A stretch of DNA of 64,000 nt, taken from positions 186,001 through 250,000 of the forward strand of contig CAVXXM010000004.1 in the NCBI GenBank assembly GCA_963765745.1, written 5' to 3'. Shown here one piece after another: positions 1-7,852 of the stretch. Positions within the stretch are counted from its first letter, which is position 1, and every line of letters starts with the position of its first letter. The position numbers and the translations under genes were made by a program. Below the pieces are notes generated by a model, which was given only the letters and a program-made list of their open reading frames with translations, did not search any database and had not been told where the DNA came from. Origin of the DNA: JAHFPN01 sp963765745 (GTDB lineage Bacteria > Pseudomonadota > Alphaproteobacteria > Rhizobiales > Xanthobacteraceae).

Positions 1-256
1 CATTCTCGCGTTCCGCCGCGGCAACGAAGACGAGCGGCGCTTCTGGCGCAAGGCTCTGGAGAAGGGCGAAGTCACGGATCGCGATCTGGAGGAAGCGGTC
101 GGGCTGGTCGCGCGCCACAATTGCCTCGAGGACACGATCGAGCGCGCGCGTCATTATGGCGCCATCGCCCAGGACGCGCTGGCGCTGTTTCCCGACGGCG
201 ACGGCAAGCGTGCGCTGCTCGAAGCGGTCGAGTTCTGCATCGCCCGCGCGCATTGA
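1..256 (+). CDS. ispB: Polyprenyl (octaprenyl) diphosphate synthase, C-terminal end
   Basis: The window opens inside this gene; the reading frame begins at base 2 and runs 84 codons to a TGA at 254-256. The visible peptide (FRRGNEDERRFWRKALEKGE, later DTIERARHYGAIA) matches the C-terminal helices of long-chain trans-prenyl diphosphate synthases, which make the ubiquinone side chain from FPP and IPP. The catalytic DDxxD motifs lie upstream and are not visible, so the exact chain length cannot be judged. It converges on ispE with only 3 bp between stop codons, placing two isoprenoid genes side by side. Confidence 0.82.
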   Translation, partial: ILAFRRGNEDERRFWRKALEKGEVTDRDLEEAVGLVARHNCLEDTIERARHYGAIAQDALALFPDGDGKRALLEAVEFCIARAH

Positions 257-259
257 ACG

Positions 260-1126
260 CTAGCGCAGCGTCGTCGCCACCGCCCACCAGCCGGGCCGCT
301 CTTTGCGGATCGTCCGCGCCGCGTCCTTGGCTTCGTCCTGGTCCGCGAAAATACCGAACGTGCCCGAGCCCGAACCCGACATGCGCACGAGCTCGGCGCC
401 GTTCTCGTCGAGCGACTCCTCGGCCGCGGCGATCACCGGCGCCACCGAGCGCGCCCCCCGCGATAGATCGTTTCCCTCCCGACCGATGAACTCGACCAGC
501 GCCGCGCGCCGCTTCGGAATATCCGAAACGGCGTAAGGCGCGTCGCGCCGCCCGCCAATCAACGCCTGGTATTTCCGGAACACCGCCGCGGTCGCGACCG
601 GCAGCCCGGGATAGACCAGTACCACCTCCAGCTTCGGCAGCTTGATCGGCACGGAAAGCACCTCGCCGATGCCCGACATGATCCGCGCCTTGGATTCGAG
701 GCAGACCGGAACGTCCGCGCCGGTCGCCTTGGCCGCCTCCATCAGACGCGGGTCGGAAAGTTCGAGACCATTGGCCTCGGCGATCAACCGCAGCGCCGCC
801 GCCGCGTCGGCCGATCCGCCGCCGAAGCCCGCGCCGGCCGGAATTTGTTTTTCCAGCTCGAAGCGCCCGAGCTTGAGCTTCTCGATTCGGCTCGCTGCCG
901 CACGCGCGGCGACCAGAACGAGATTGTCCGGGCCCGCGCCCGCGGTCGCCGCGGTCGGGCCATGCACGGAAAGTTCGAGCCCGGCACCCGGCTCGAGCTC
1001 GAGCCGGTCACCGATCGCGGCGAACGCCACCAGGCTGGTCAAATCATGGTTATTGTCGGCCCGGCGCGCGAGTACGCGGAGCGTAAGATTCACTTTGGCA
1101 GCTGCGAGCGTTTGCAATCGAGGCAT
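260..1126 (-). CDS. ispE: 4-diphosphocytidyl-2-C-methyl-D-erythritol kinase (IspE)
   Basis: GHMP-family kinase of the MEP isoprenoid pathway; it phosphorylates CDP-ME at the 2-hydroxyl. I chose the ATG at 1126 (MPRLQTLAAAKVNLTLRVLA) because the family begins just before the AK(V/I)NL substrate-binding motif, giving 288 aa, the usual length; longer reading frames upstream add only arginine-rich junk. The ATP-binding glycine-rich motif IPAGAGFGGGSADAAAALR is intact near residue 100, and the C-terminal MSGSGSGTFGIF motif is present. It is divergent from the TPR gene (98 bp between starts) and convergent with the polyprenyl synthase gene. dxs of the same pathway lies at 31.9 kb. Confidence 0.95.
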   Translation of the reverse strand: MPRLQTLAAAKVNLTLRVLARRADNNHDLTSLVAFAAIGDRLELEPGAGLELSVHGPTAATAGAGPDNLVLVAARAAASRIEKLKLGRFELEKQIPAGAGFGGGSADAAAALRLIAEANGLELSDPRLMEAAKATGADVPVCLESKARIMSGIGEVLSVPIKLPKLEVVLVYPGLPVATAAVFRKYQALIGGRRDAPYAVSDIPKRRAALVEFIGREGNDLSRGARSVAPVIAAAEESLDENGAELVRMSGSGSGTFGIFADQDEAKDAARTIRKERPGWWAVATTLR

Positions 1127-1224
1127 GGGGATCGATGCCACGTCCTTGCCGCAGCCGCAAATCAGGGGCATGTTCACGTCGAATACCGAAGCGGCCGCTT
1201 TTCCCTGCCGCAGGAGACTTCCTC

Positions 1225-2967
1225 TTGCAGACCTTCCGCTCCACCGTCTTCGCCGCAGCGTTATTCGCCGGCGGTGCCGTTGCACTTATTCCTGCGGCGC
1301 GCGCCGAGGTTCCGTCACCGTCGGTGATCGCGCGCACTTCGCCGGCGGGGAACTATCTCGCCGGGCGCCATGCGACGGTCTCGCGCGACGCGGATGCGGC
1401 GATGGCCTATTATCGCGCTGCGCTCAGGGCCGATCCGAAGAACGAGGAACTGCTGGAGCGCACGTTTCTGACCATGCTGGCCAGTGGCGCGGTCGAGGAA
1501 GCCGCTCCGCTCGCCGAGCGTCTGATCGTAATCGAGAAGTCGCATCGCATGGCTCGCCTCACGCTTGCCGCGCGCGCGATCAAGCGCAACCAATTCGCCT
1601 CCGCGCGCAGCCACTTGAGCCAGTCGGTGCGCGGGCCGATCGCGGATCTGACCGCCACGCTGGTCGGCGCCTGGGCGCAATTCGGCGCCAACGATTCCAA
1701 GGGCGCCATCGAAGCCATCGACCGGCTGCAGGGGCCGGACTGGTACGCGACGTTCAAGGATCTTCATGCCGGCCTGATGCTCGACGCGGCGACTCAACGC
1801 CGCGAAGCCGGGCTGCGTTTGCAGAAGGCTTATCGCGCCGACCCGAACTCATTGCGCACGATGGAAGCCTACGCGCGCTGGGCGAGCCGCGCCGGCGAGC
1901 GCGACGTGGCGCTCAAGACCTTCGCCGAATTCGAACGCGTGCTTCCGCGCCATCCGATCGTCCAAGCCGCGGTCGCCGAGATCGAATCCGGGCGGCCGCT
2001 TACGCCGCTTCTGCGCACGCCTTCGGCCGGCGCCGCCGAGGTGCTCTATGGCCTCGGCTCCGCGCTCGGCCGCCAGGGCGGGGAAGATCTCGGTCTGGTC
2101 TATCTCCAGCTCGCGCTGTTCGTCGAGCCGCAGCATCCGATCGCGCTGATCGCGCTCGCCGACCTCTATGAGAACGTGAAGAAGCCGGAACAAGCGATCG
2201 AAGTCTACTCGCGGGTGCCCGCCAATTCGCCCCTCAAGCGCAATGCCGAAATCCACCGCAGCCTCAACCTCGACGCGCTCGATCGCACCGAGGAGGCGCG
2301 GAAAAATCTGGAAGAGTTGGTAGCCGCCAAGCCCGGCGATCTGGAGGCGATTACCGCGCTCGGTAACCTGCTCCGCGCCCGCAAGTTCTACAAGGAAGCG
2401 GCTGAAATCTATTCCCGGGCGGTGGAGAAGATCGGAACGCCGGACCGGGGCCATTGGGCGCTGTTCTATTTCCGCGGCATCAGCTTCGAGCGCTCCAAGC
2501 AATGGCCGCGCGCGGAGAAGGACTTCGAGCTGGCGCTGAAGCTGTTCCCCGATCAGCCGCAGGTTCTGAACTATCTCGGCTATTCCTGGGTCGATCAGGG
2601 CCTGAACCTGGACAAGGCCGTCGACATGATCCGCAAGGCCGTGGCGCTCAGGCCCAACGACGGCTACATCGTCGACAGCTTGGGCTGGGCCTATTACCGC
2701 CTCGGCCGCTACGAGGATGCGGTGCGCGAACTCGAGCGCGCGATCGAGCTCAAACCCGAGGACCCGGTCATCAACGACCACCTCGGCGATGCCTATTGGA
2801 AAGTCGGCCGCCGCGTGGAGTCGTTCTTCCAGTGGAGCCACGCCAAGGACCTCAAGCCCGAGCCCGAGGATCTGGAGAAGATCCAGGCGAAGCTGAAGGA
2901 CGGGCTCAAGGACGGCGAGCCGCCGCAGAAGGCCGGCGCGGTTGAAACTAAGGGCAACGGTGGCTAA
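1225..2967 (+). CDS. Secreted/periplasmic tetratricopeptide repeat protein
   Basis: 580-aa protein with a clear signal peptide (QTFRSTVFAAALFAGGAVAL, then AARA cleavage site). The start is a TTG at 1225: it has an AGGAG ribosome site at 1212-1216 and begins exactly at the signal peptide, whereas the ATG at 1135 would put 30 arginine-rich residues before it. The rest is helical repeats; the last third contains clear TPRs (for example LNYLGYSWVDQGLNLDKAVD and VDSLGWAYYRLGRYEDAVRE). TPR proteins mediate protein-protein contacts; the partner is unknown. It resembles the conserved TPR protein often found next to ispE in Hyphomicrobiales. An imperfect hairpin (TGGCTA/TAGCCA, 2961-2977) overlaps its stop codon. 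Confidence 0.85.
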   Translation: MQTFRSTVFAAALFAGGAVALIPAARAEVPSPSVIARTSPAGNYLAGRHATVSRDADAAMAYYRAALRADPKNEELLERTFLTMLASGAVEEAAPLAERLIVIEKSHRMARLTLAARAIKRNQFASARSHLSQSVRGPIADLTATLVGAWAQFGANDSKGAIEAIDRLQGPDWYATFKDLHAGLMLDAATQRREAGLRLQKAYRADPNSLRTMEAYARWASRAGERDVALKTFAEFERVLPRHPIVQAAVAEIESGRPLTPLLRTPSAGAAEVLYGLGSALGRQGGEDLGLVYLQLALFVEPQHPIALIALADLYENVKKPEQAIEVYSRVPANSPLKRNAEIHRSLNLDALDRTEEARKNLEELVAAKPGDLEAITALGNLLRARKFYKEAAEIYSRAVEKIGTPDRGHWALFYFRGISFERSKQWPRAEKDFELALKLFPDQPQVLNYLGYSWVDQGLNLDKAVDMIRKAVALRPNDGYIVDSLGWAYYRLGRYEDAVRELERAIELKPEDPVINDHLGDAYWKVGRRVESFFQWSHAKDLKPEPEDLEKIQAKLKDGLKDGEPPQKAGAVETKGNGG

Positions 2968-3146
2968 AAAGTAGCCATTCGATTATTCCCTTCAATCCAT
3001 GCTTATTTTTGCCGCGCGACCAAGCGACGCGCCGGCGAATTCACGGCCTGTCCCGGACTAGCCCGCCTACAACGCCCGGTTCATAATCGTCTCGTACGCT
3101 ACTCGGATTCACATTTTTGCGCGAGCCCGAAGCGGTGCGAGGGGTC

Positions 3147-3635
3147 ATGCACAAGCCGCGCTATGGAATCGTGCCGGTCGAGGTGATGCTGAACCAGGAT
3201 GGGTTCAGCTATCTCGACGCCATGCGCCGTGGCGAAATCCTCTCGCCGCCGATGTACGAGACGTTGGGCTTGCGCTTGAAGGAAGTGGAGCGTGGCCGTG
3301 TCGTCGTGGAGGGTACTCCGAGCTTGCGGTTCTACGGTCCGGTCAACAACGTGCACGTGGGCTTCACGTCGGGTGTGCTTCAGGCCGCGCTGGTCTCCGC
3401 GGTCCAGTCCGCGCTTGAGGCCGGGGAGATGGGACTTCCGGTCGAATACAAAGTGAACCTCGTGCGCCCGGTGCTCGAAACGACCGGGCCGGTCGATGCG
3501 ATCGCCATGGTGCTCTATCGCGGCCGCACCGTTGCGACCGCCGAAGGCAAACTCGTGGACGCCGCGGGCAAGCTCTATGCTCACGCCAGCGTCACCTGCA
3601 CGATCATGACTCAGGAAGTGAAAAAGGAAGACTAG
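3147..3635 (+). CDS. PaaI-type hotdog-fold thioesterase-like protein (active-site residues changed)
   Basis: About 162 aa; ATG 3147 (MHKPRYGIVPVEV) is preferred, with TTG 3117 in frame as an alternative. The order GIVP...LRFYGPVNNVH...PVEYKVNLVRPV...GRTVATAEGKLVDAAGKLYAHA is typical of PaaI/YdiI acyl-CoA thioesterases, cytosolic hotdog enzymes that hydrolyse acyl- or phenylacetyl-CoA. The usual HGG...D helix reads VHVGFTSGVLQAALVSA here, so the second glycine-pair residue and the catalytic acidic residue are not where the family has them. It may be inactive, have altered chemistry, or bind acyl-CoA only. It converges on the next gene, sharing a CTAG at the stop codons. Confidence 0.75.
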   Translation: MHKPRYGIVPVEVMLNQDGFSYLDAMRRGEILSPPMYETLGLRLKEVERGRVVVEGTPSLRFYGPVNNVHVGFTSGVLQAALVSAVQSALEAGEMGLPVEYKVNLVRPVLETTGPVDAIAMVLYRGRTVATAEGKLVDAAGKLYAHASVTCTIMTQEVKKED

Positions 3636-4102
3636 GGCGAAGTCGGCTGCGGACTGGAAACGGGGCCGCTGGTCCGGCGCTGTACGCCGCGCCTCCGCGC
3701 CAAGAGCATGCGGCCTTCGCTTGTGAAGTCGCAATACATGAAGCTGAGTCCGAAATTGGCGAACGCCCCGCGGAAACTGCGCGGGCTCGTGCGCGTCACC
3801 GTGAAGCAGGGCTCGAACGGCAGGCCGCGCAGCGTGGCGCAAACCTGGTCGCCGCGCGGATAGAGAGTGTTCTGCGGCAGGCGCAGATAACGCAACACGT
3901 CGGAGCCTACGAAACGGATATTACCGGCGACCGAGCCGTCGGCGAAAATGCGGCCGGCGCCGCGGGTGCCGTCGAAGCAGCTATAGGCGAACAGCTTGCC
4001 GGCGACGAAGACGCGGGCTTCCTCGCCGCTCAGAGTCTGCTGGGCGGCGGCGGGCGCCGCGGTCAGCAGCGCGAGAACGGGGAGCGCGCGGAGAACTCGC
4101 AT
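3632..4102 (-). CDS. Small secreted protein of unknown function
   Basis: 156 aa from ATG 4102 (MRVLRALPVLALLTAAPAAA), a classical signal peptide ending at AAAQ. The mature part has four cysteines (YSCFDGTRG, DQVCATL, EPCFTV, MYCDF) consistent with disulfides in the periplasm, and a basic C-terminus. I do not recognise a named family, although similar short secreted proteins with a YSCFDGT-like motif occur in related genomes. Its TAG stop overlaps the TAG of the convergent thioesterase-like gene in a shared CTAG (3632-3635). It follows acuI by 56 bp on the same strand and could be co-transcribed with it. Confidence 0.7.
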   Translation of the reverse strand: MRVLRALPVLALLTAAPAAAQQTLSGEEARVFVAGKLFAYSCFDGTRGAGRIFADGSVAGNIRFVGSDVLRYLRLPQNTLYPRGDQVCATLRGLPFEPCFTVTRTSPRSFRGAFANFGLSFMYCDFTSEGRMLLARRRGVQRRTSGPVSSPQPTSP

Positions 4103-4158
4103 CGGCGGAGCGTCCCGAATGATTCGGACGAAGGTTGGGCAGACCGGGGCGTATTTTG

Positions 4159-5153
4159 TCAAGCGCGCCCAATTCGCACCACCGTGCGGCCGCGCAGTTT
4201 CCCGGCCAGGATGTCCCGGCCCGCGCCGACCAGGTCTGCGAACGCCACTTCTCGCGTGATCGCCGAAAGCTTCGCCCGGTCGAGGTCGCGCGCGAGCCGC
4301 TGCCAGGCCTCGCGGCGCAAGGGTTGCGGGCATTGCACTGAATCGATTCCGAGCAGCGAAACGCCGCGCAGGATGAAGGGCGCCACCGAGGTCGGCAAAT
4401 CCATCCCACCCGCGAGCCCACAGGCGGCAATCGCCCCGCCATACTTCGTCATCGCCAGCAGATTGGCGAGCGTGTTCGAGCCGACCGAGTCGATGCCGCA
4501 CGCCCAGCGCTCCTTGGCGAGCGCCTTCGGCGCGCCCGCCAGCTCCGCGCGGTCGAGGATCTCGGCGGCGCCGAGCGACTTCAGATAGTCCGCCTCCTGC
4601 GGCCGGCCGGTCGCGGCGATTACCTGGAAGCCGAGCTTGGACAGAAGCGCGATTGCGACCGAGCCGACGCCGCCCGCGGCGCCGGTGACGATCGCCGGCC
4701 CGCGCGCCGGCGTGAGCCCATGGCGCTCGAGCGCGAGCACGGCGAGCATCGCGGTGAAGCCCGCGGTGCCGATCGCCATCGCATCACGCGCGGAAATTTC
4801 CACGGGCAGCCGCACGAGCCAATCGCCCTTGACCCGCGCTTTCTCGGCATAGCCGCCGAGATGCGTCTCGCCGAGGCCGAAGCCGTTGAGCACGACCTGG
4901 TCGCCCGGCTTCCAGTCGGCGTGCGTCGAGCTTTCGACGGTGCCGGCGAAATCGATGCCGGGGATCATGGGCCAGCGCCGCACCACCGGCGCCTTGCCGG
5001 TGAGCGCGAGGCCGTCCTTGTAATTGATCGTCGACCACTCGACGCGGACGGCGACATCGCCGTCCATGAGGTCGGTGTCCGCGAGGTCGGCGAAGCGGAC
5101 CTGTCTGCCCGCCCTCCGATCTTTTCGATCAGCCACGCCTTGAAGCCAGCCAT
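4159..5153 (-). CDS. acuI: Acrylyl-CoA reductase-type quinone oxidoreductase (AcuI/YhdH), frameshifted near N-terminus
   Basis: MDR-superfamily NADPH-dependent reductase; family members reduce acryloyl-CoA to propionyl-CoA in the cytosol. The body has STINYKDGLALTGKAPVVRR, GIDFAGTVE and the cofactor motif TGAAGGVGSVAIALL. The natural N-terminus, MAGFKAWLIEK, starts at ATG 5153 but lies in a different frame from the body, which begins at RQVRFADLADTDLMDGD. A single missing base between about 5101 and 5134 restores a normal protein of about 331 aa. The reading frame that starts at 5169 avoids the shift but gives a non-family N-terminus. It begins 20 bp after the MFS transporter stop, so the two probably form an operon. 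Confidence 0.85.
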
Positions 5154-5173
5154 GGGTGGCTTCTAGCACGAAT

Positions 5174-6415
5174 TCAGGCGGCCGCGACGGCCGGCCGCGC
5201 CACCGGGCGTTCCACGATCGGCAGGTTGATGATCGCGGATACGACGCCGAGGATGATCGAGCCCCACCAGATCACGTCGTAGGAGCCGGTGCGCTCGAAC
5301 AGCACGCCGCCCAGCCATACGCCGAGAAAGCCGCCGACCTGGTGGCTGAAGAAGGCGAAGCCGAACAGCGTGGCGAGCCAGCGCGTGCCGAACATCAGCG
5401 CCACGAGGCCCGAGGTCGGCGGCACGGTCGAAAGCCACAGCAGCCCCATCACCGCGCCGAATACGACGGCGGAAGTCGGCGTGACCGGCAGCGTGATGAA
5501 AGCCACGACCGCGAGCGAGCGCGCGAAGTAGATGATCGACAAGAGATAGCGTTTCGGCATCCGGTCGCCGAGCCATCCGGCGAGCAACGAGCCCACGATG
5601 TTGAACAGGCCGATGACGCCGAGCGTCCAGGCGCCGGCATCGGCCGACAAGCCGCGATCGACCAGATAGGCCGGCAAGTGCACGGTGATGAACAGGAGCT
5701 GGAAACCGCAGGTGAAAAATCCGAGCACCAGCAGCACATAGCTGCGGTGGCCGAAGGCCTCGGACATCGCCTGCATCAGCGATTGCTTCTGCGCGGCGCC
5801 CGGCGCCGGCGCGGCTTCACCTCGCGGAGCGGCGAGCGCCAGCGAGAGTGGAATGATGAGCAGAACGATCGCGCTGAAGATCAACAGCGCGCTCTGCCAG
5901 CCGAAGCCCTGGATCAGTCCGACCGCGAGCGGCGAGAACAGGAACTGGCCGAACGAGCCCGCCGCGGTGCCGGCGCCGAAGGCGAGCGATCGCCAGTTTT
6001 CCGGCAGCAGCTTGCCGAAAGAGGCAAGTACCAGCGTGAACGAGGTTCCGGCGATGCCGAAGCCGGCGATGAAGCCCGCCGAGAGATTGAGCATCGCCGG
6101 CGTCGTCGATTGCGCCATCAGCGTGAGACCGGCGGCATACAGGACCGCCCCGGCGCTCATCACCAGCACGGCGCCGAACCGGTCGGCCAGCGCGCCGACC
6201 AGCGGCAGCGCGGCGCCCCAGATCAGAACCTGGATCGCCAGCGCCAGCGCGAACACGTCGCGGCCCCAGCTATTGGCGGCCGACATCGGTGGGAGAAACA
6301 GCCCAAGCGCCGAGCGCGGCCCGAAGCCGACGACTCCGATCAAGCATCCGGCCACCAGGACGAGGATGAAATACTGCTTGCGCGACTCCGACAGGCTCAA
6401 GCTCGGCTTCGACAT
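5174..6415 (-). CDS. MFS transporter (OFA/monocarboxylate-like)
   Basis: 413-aa inner-membrane protein with about 12 hydrophobic segments in two halves separated by a polar loop (around residues 200-225). ALADRFGAVLV after TM2 and AGWLGDRMPKRYLL in the second half are MFS loop 2-3 and 8-9 signatures. The N-terminal GFGPRSALGLFLPPMS and the overall layout resemble the oxalate/formate antiporter-like subgroup, which moves organic acids. Coupling to acuI just downstream suggests a short-chain organic acid substrate; that is inference. The start ATG 6415 is the natural one, preceded by about 280 bp of spacer shared with nadA. Confidence 0.85.
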   Translation of the reverse strand: MSKPSLSLSESRKQYFILVLVAGCLIGVVGFGPRSALGLFLPPMSAANSWGRDVFALALAIQVLIWGAALPLVGALADRFGAVLVMSAGAVLYAAGLTLMAQSTTPAMLNLSAGFIAGFGIAGTSFTLVLASFGKLLPENWRSLAFGAGTAAGSFGQFLFSPLAVGLIQGFGWQSALLIFSAIVLLIIPLSLALAAPRGEAAPAPGAAQKQSLMQAMSEAFGHRSYVLLVLGFFTCGFQLLFITVHLPAYLVDRGLSADAGAWTLGVIGLFNIVGSLLAGWLGDRMPKRYLLSIIYFARSLAVVAFITLPVTPTSAVVFGAVMGLLWLSTVPPTSGLVALMFGTRWLATLFGFAFFSHQVGGFLGVWLGGVLFERTGSYDVIWWGSIILGVVSAIINLPIVERPVARPAVAAA

Positions 6416-6627
6416 GAAAGCGTCCTCGCAGCAAAGCGAATGGGGGTTGAACGCACAGGGGCAGGGAACGACTTCAAGAAGGCTGGCGAACCTAGCGGCA
6501 GGTACCGGCGGGCCCTAACGAATATACGTGAGGGCAGCCATCACCGGAACGCATGACGGCCTTGCGCCACGCACTGGCGCACGACGAGATTTTGCGCTAT
6601 ATGTTGTGCTCTAGTTGAGAATAAGAG

Positions 6628-6647
6628 AGCCGGCGCCAGCCGGCTTT
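6628..6647 (+). terminator. Terminator-like hairpin in the nadA leader
   Basis: A 7-bp perfect stem AGCCGGC/GCCGGCT (6628-6634 and 6639-6645) with a 4-nt loop, followed by TTTCT. It lies about 50 bp ahead of nadA and just before the palindromic operator candidate. It could stop readthrough into nadABC, or act in attenuation if transcription starts upstream. The U-tract is short, so intrinsic termination is uncertain. Confidence 0.4.
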
Positions 6648-6658
6648 CTAAGCTCCGG

Positions 6659-6679
6659 ATATGCTCAAAGAGAGTATAT
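6659..6679. promoter_or_regulatory. 21-bp palindrome upstream of nadA, candidate NadQ operator
   Basis: Inverted repeat with arms ATATGCTC (6659-6666) and GAGTATAT (6672-6679), one mismatch, spacer AAAGA. It ends 17 bp before the nadA start and just ahead of the ribosome site. AT-rich palindromes are rare in this GC-rich window. Alphaproteobacterial nadABC operons are known to be repressed by NadQ (COG4111), a candidate for which is encoded at 13044-14023. Assigning the site to NadQ is inference from position and symmetry. Confidence 0.6.
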
Positions 6680-6696
6680 TTGGTAGGGAGGCGGAA

Positions 6697-7808
6697 ATGA
6701 CCAGCCTAGCCCCGCAATTCGAGCTGCTCGGGCCCCCGGTGGCCCGCCAGGCCATCGTGCCGCGGCCGAGCAACGGCGCGGCCGCGCGCCGGCTCGGCGT
6801 GCTGCCGATGCCCAAGCTCGAATGGAACGCGGAGGTCGAGCGGGCGACCGCGCACCTCTACGAGAAGGTGAAGACGGTCGTGCCGCCGGTCGAGTGGCCG
6901 TTCTTCGCGCCGTACGTGAAGGCGATCAACGAGCTGAAGAAGCAGCGCAACGCCGTCATCCTCGCGCACAATTACCAGACGCCGGAAATCTACAACTGCG
7001 TCGCCGATTTCGTCGGCGACTCGCTGCAGCTCGCCCGCGAGGCCACCAAGACCAAGGCCGACATCATCGTGCAGGGCGGCGTGCACTTCATGGCCGAGAC
7101 CTCGAAGTTGCTTGAACCCCGACAAGATCGTGCTGATCCCGGATCTGCTCGCCGGCTGCTCGCTCGCCGCTTCGATCACCGGCGAGGACGTGCGGCTGCT
7201 GCGCGAGCGCTTCCCCGGCGTGCCGGTCGTCAGCTACGTGAACACTTCCGCCGACGTGAAGGCCGAGAGCGACATCTGCTGCACGTCTTCGAACGCCGTG
7301 CAGGTGGTCGAGAGCTTCGGCGTCGACCGGGTGATCTTCCTGCCCGACGAATATCTCGCTCGCTGGGTCGCCAACAACACCAAGGTCAAGATCATCGCCT
7401 GGAAGGGCCACTGCGAAGTGCACGAGCGCTTCACCGGCGACGGAGCTGCGCAAGCTCCGCGAAGGCGAGCCGGGCCTGCAGATTCTGGCGCACCCCGAAT
7501 GCCCGCCCGACGTGCTCGCGGAGGCGGACTTCACCGGCTCCACCTCGGCCATGAGCAACTGGGTGCGGACCAAACAGCCCAAGCGCGTCGTGCTGGTCAC
7601 CGAATGCTCCATGGCCGACAACGTGCAGACCGAGAATCCGAACGTCGAGTTCGTGCGGCCGTGCAATCTCTGCCCCTACATGAAGCGCATCACGCTGCCC
7701 AAAATTCTCGACAGCCTCGTGTACCTGCGCGAGGAGGTCGAGATCGATCCCGCCATCGCCGCCCGCGCGCGGCGGGCGGTGGAGCGCATGGTGCAGTTGA
7801 AACACTAG
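6697..7808 (+). CDS. nadA: Quinolinate synthase A (NadA), two +1 frameshifts
   Basis: [4Fe-4S] enzyme condensing iminoaspartate with dihydroxyacetone phosphate to quinolinate, in de novo NAD synthesis. Start ATG 6697 has AGGGAGG about 7 bp upstream; the in-frame ATG at 6661 lies inside the operator. The protein reads through three frames: N-terminal part with NAVILAHNYQTPEIY, then NPDKIVLIPDLLAGCSLAAS, then LREGEPGLQILAHPECPPDV and the cluster-ligand region PCNLCPYMKRI. One extra base lies near 7111 (CTTGAAC where CTGAAC is expected) and another near 7437 (GACGGAG for GACGAG). Corrected length is about 369 aa, normal for this group. First gene of nadABC. Confidence 0.9.
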
Positions 7809-7845
7809 TCATTGCTCGCGGGTCTCGCCCGCGCCCCGGAATGAC
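7808..7845. repeat. Short palindromic dispersed repeat overlapping the nadA-nadB junction
   Basis: 38 bp bounded by GTCATT and AATGAC, with an internal CGCGGG/CCCGCG hairpin and GCCCCGGAATGAC at the right end. It is the same family as the longer element at 26007-26107 (GTCATTCCGGGGCGCGGGCG). It begins on the last base of the nadA stop codon and supplies an ATG at 7841 that could be mistaken for the nadB start. Confidence 0.7.
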
Positions 7846-7852
7846 GAGCAAG

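Noticed and set aside
1135..1137. ATG 1135 as start of the TPR protein
   Set aside because: It places 30 arginine-rich residues ahead of a signal peptide and overlaps the divergent promoter region; TTG 1225 has a good ribosome site.
5101..5153. Programmed -1 frameshift in acuI at GAAAAGA
   Set aside because: The site is not a strong X XXY YYZ slippery sequence, no downstream structure was evident, AcuI proteins are not known to use recoding, and many other genes in the window have single-base breaks.
6661..6663. ATG 6661 as start of nadA
   Set aside because: It lies within the palindrome and has no ribosome site; ATG 6697 has AGGGAGG.
7841..7843. ATG 7841 as the nadB start
   Set aside because: It lies inside the palindromic repeat; ATG 7853 is outside it and in the same frame. 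N-terminal data could reverse this.
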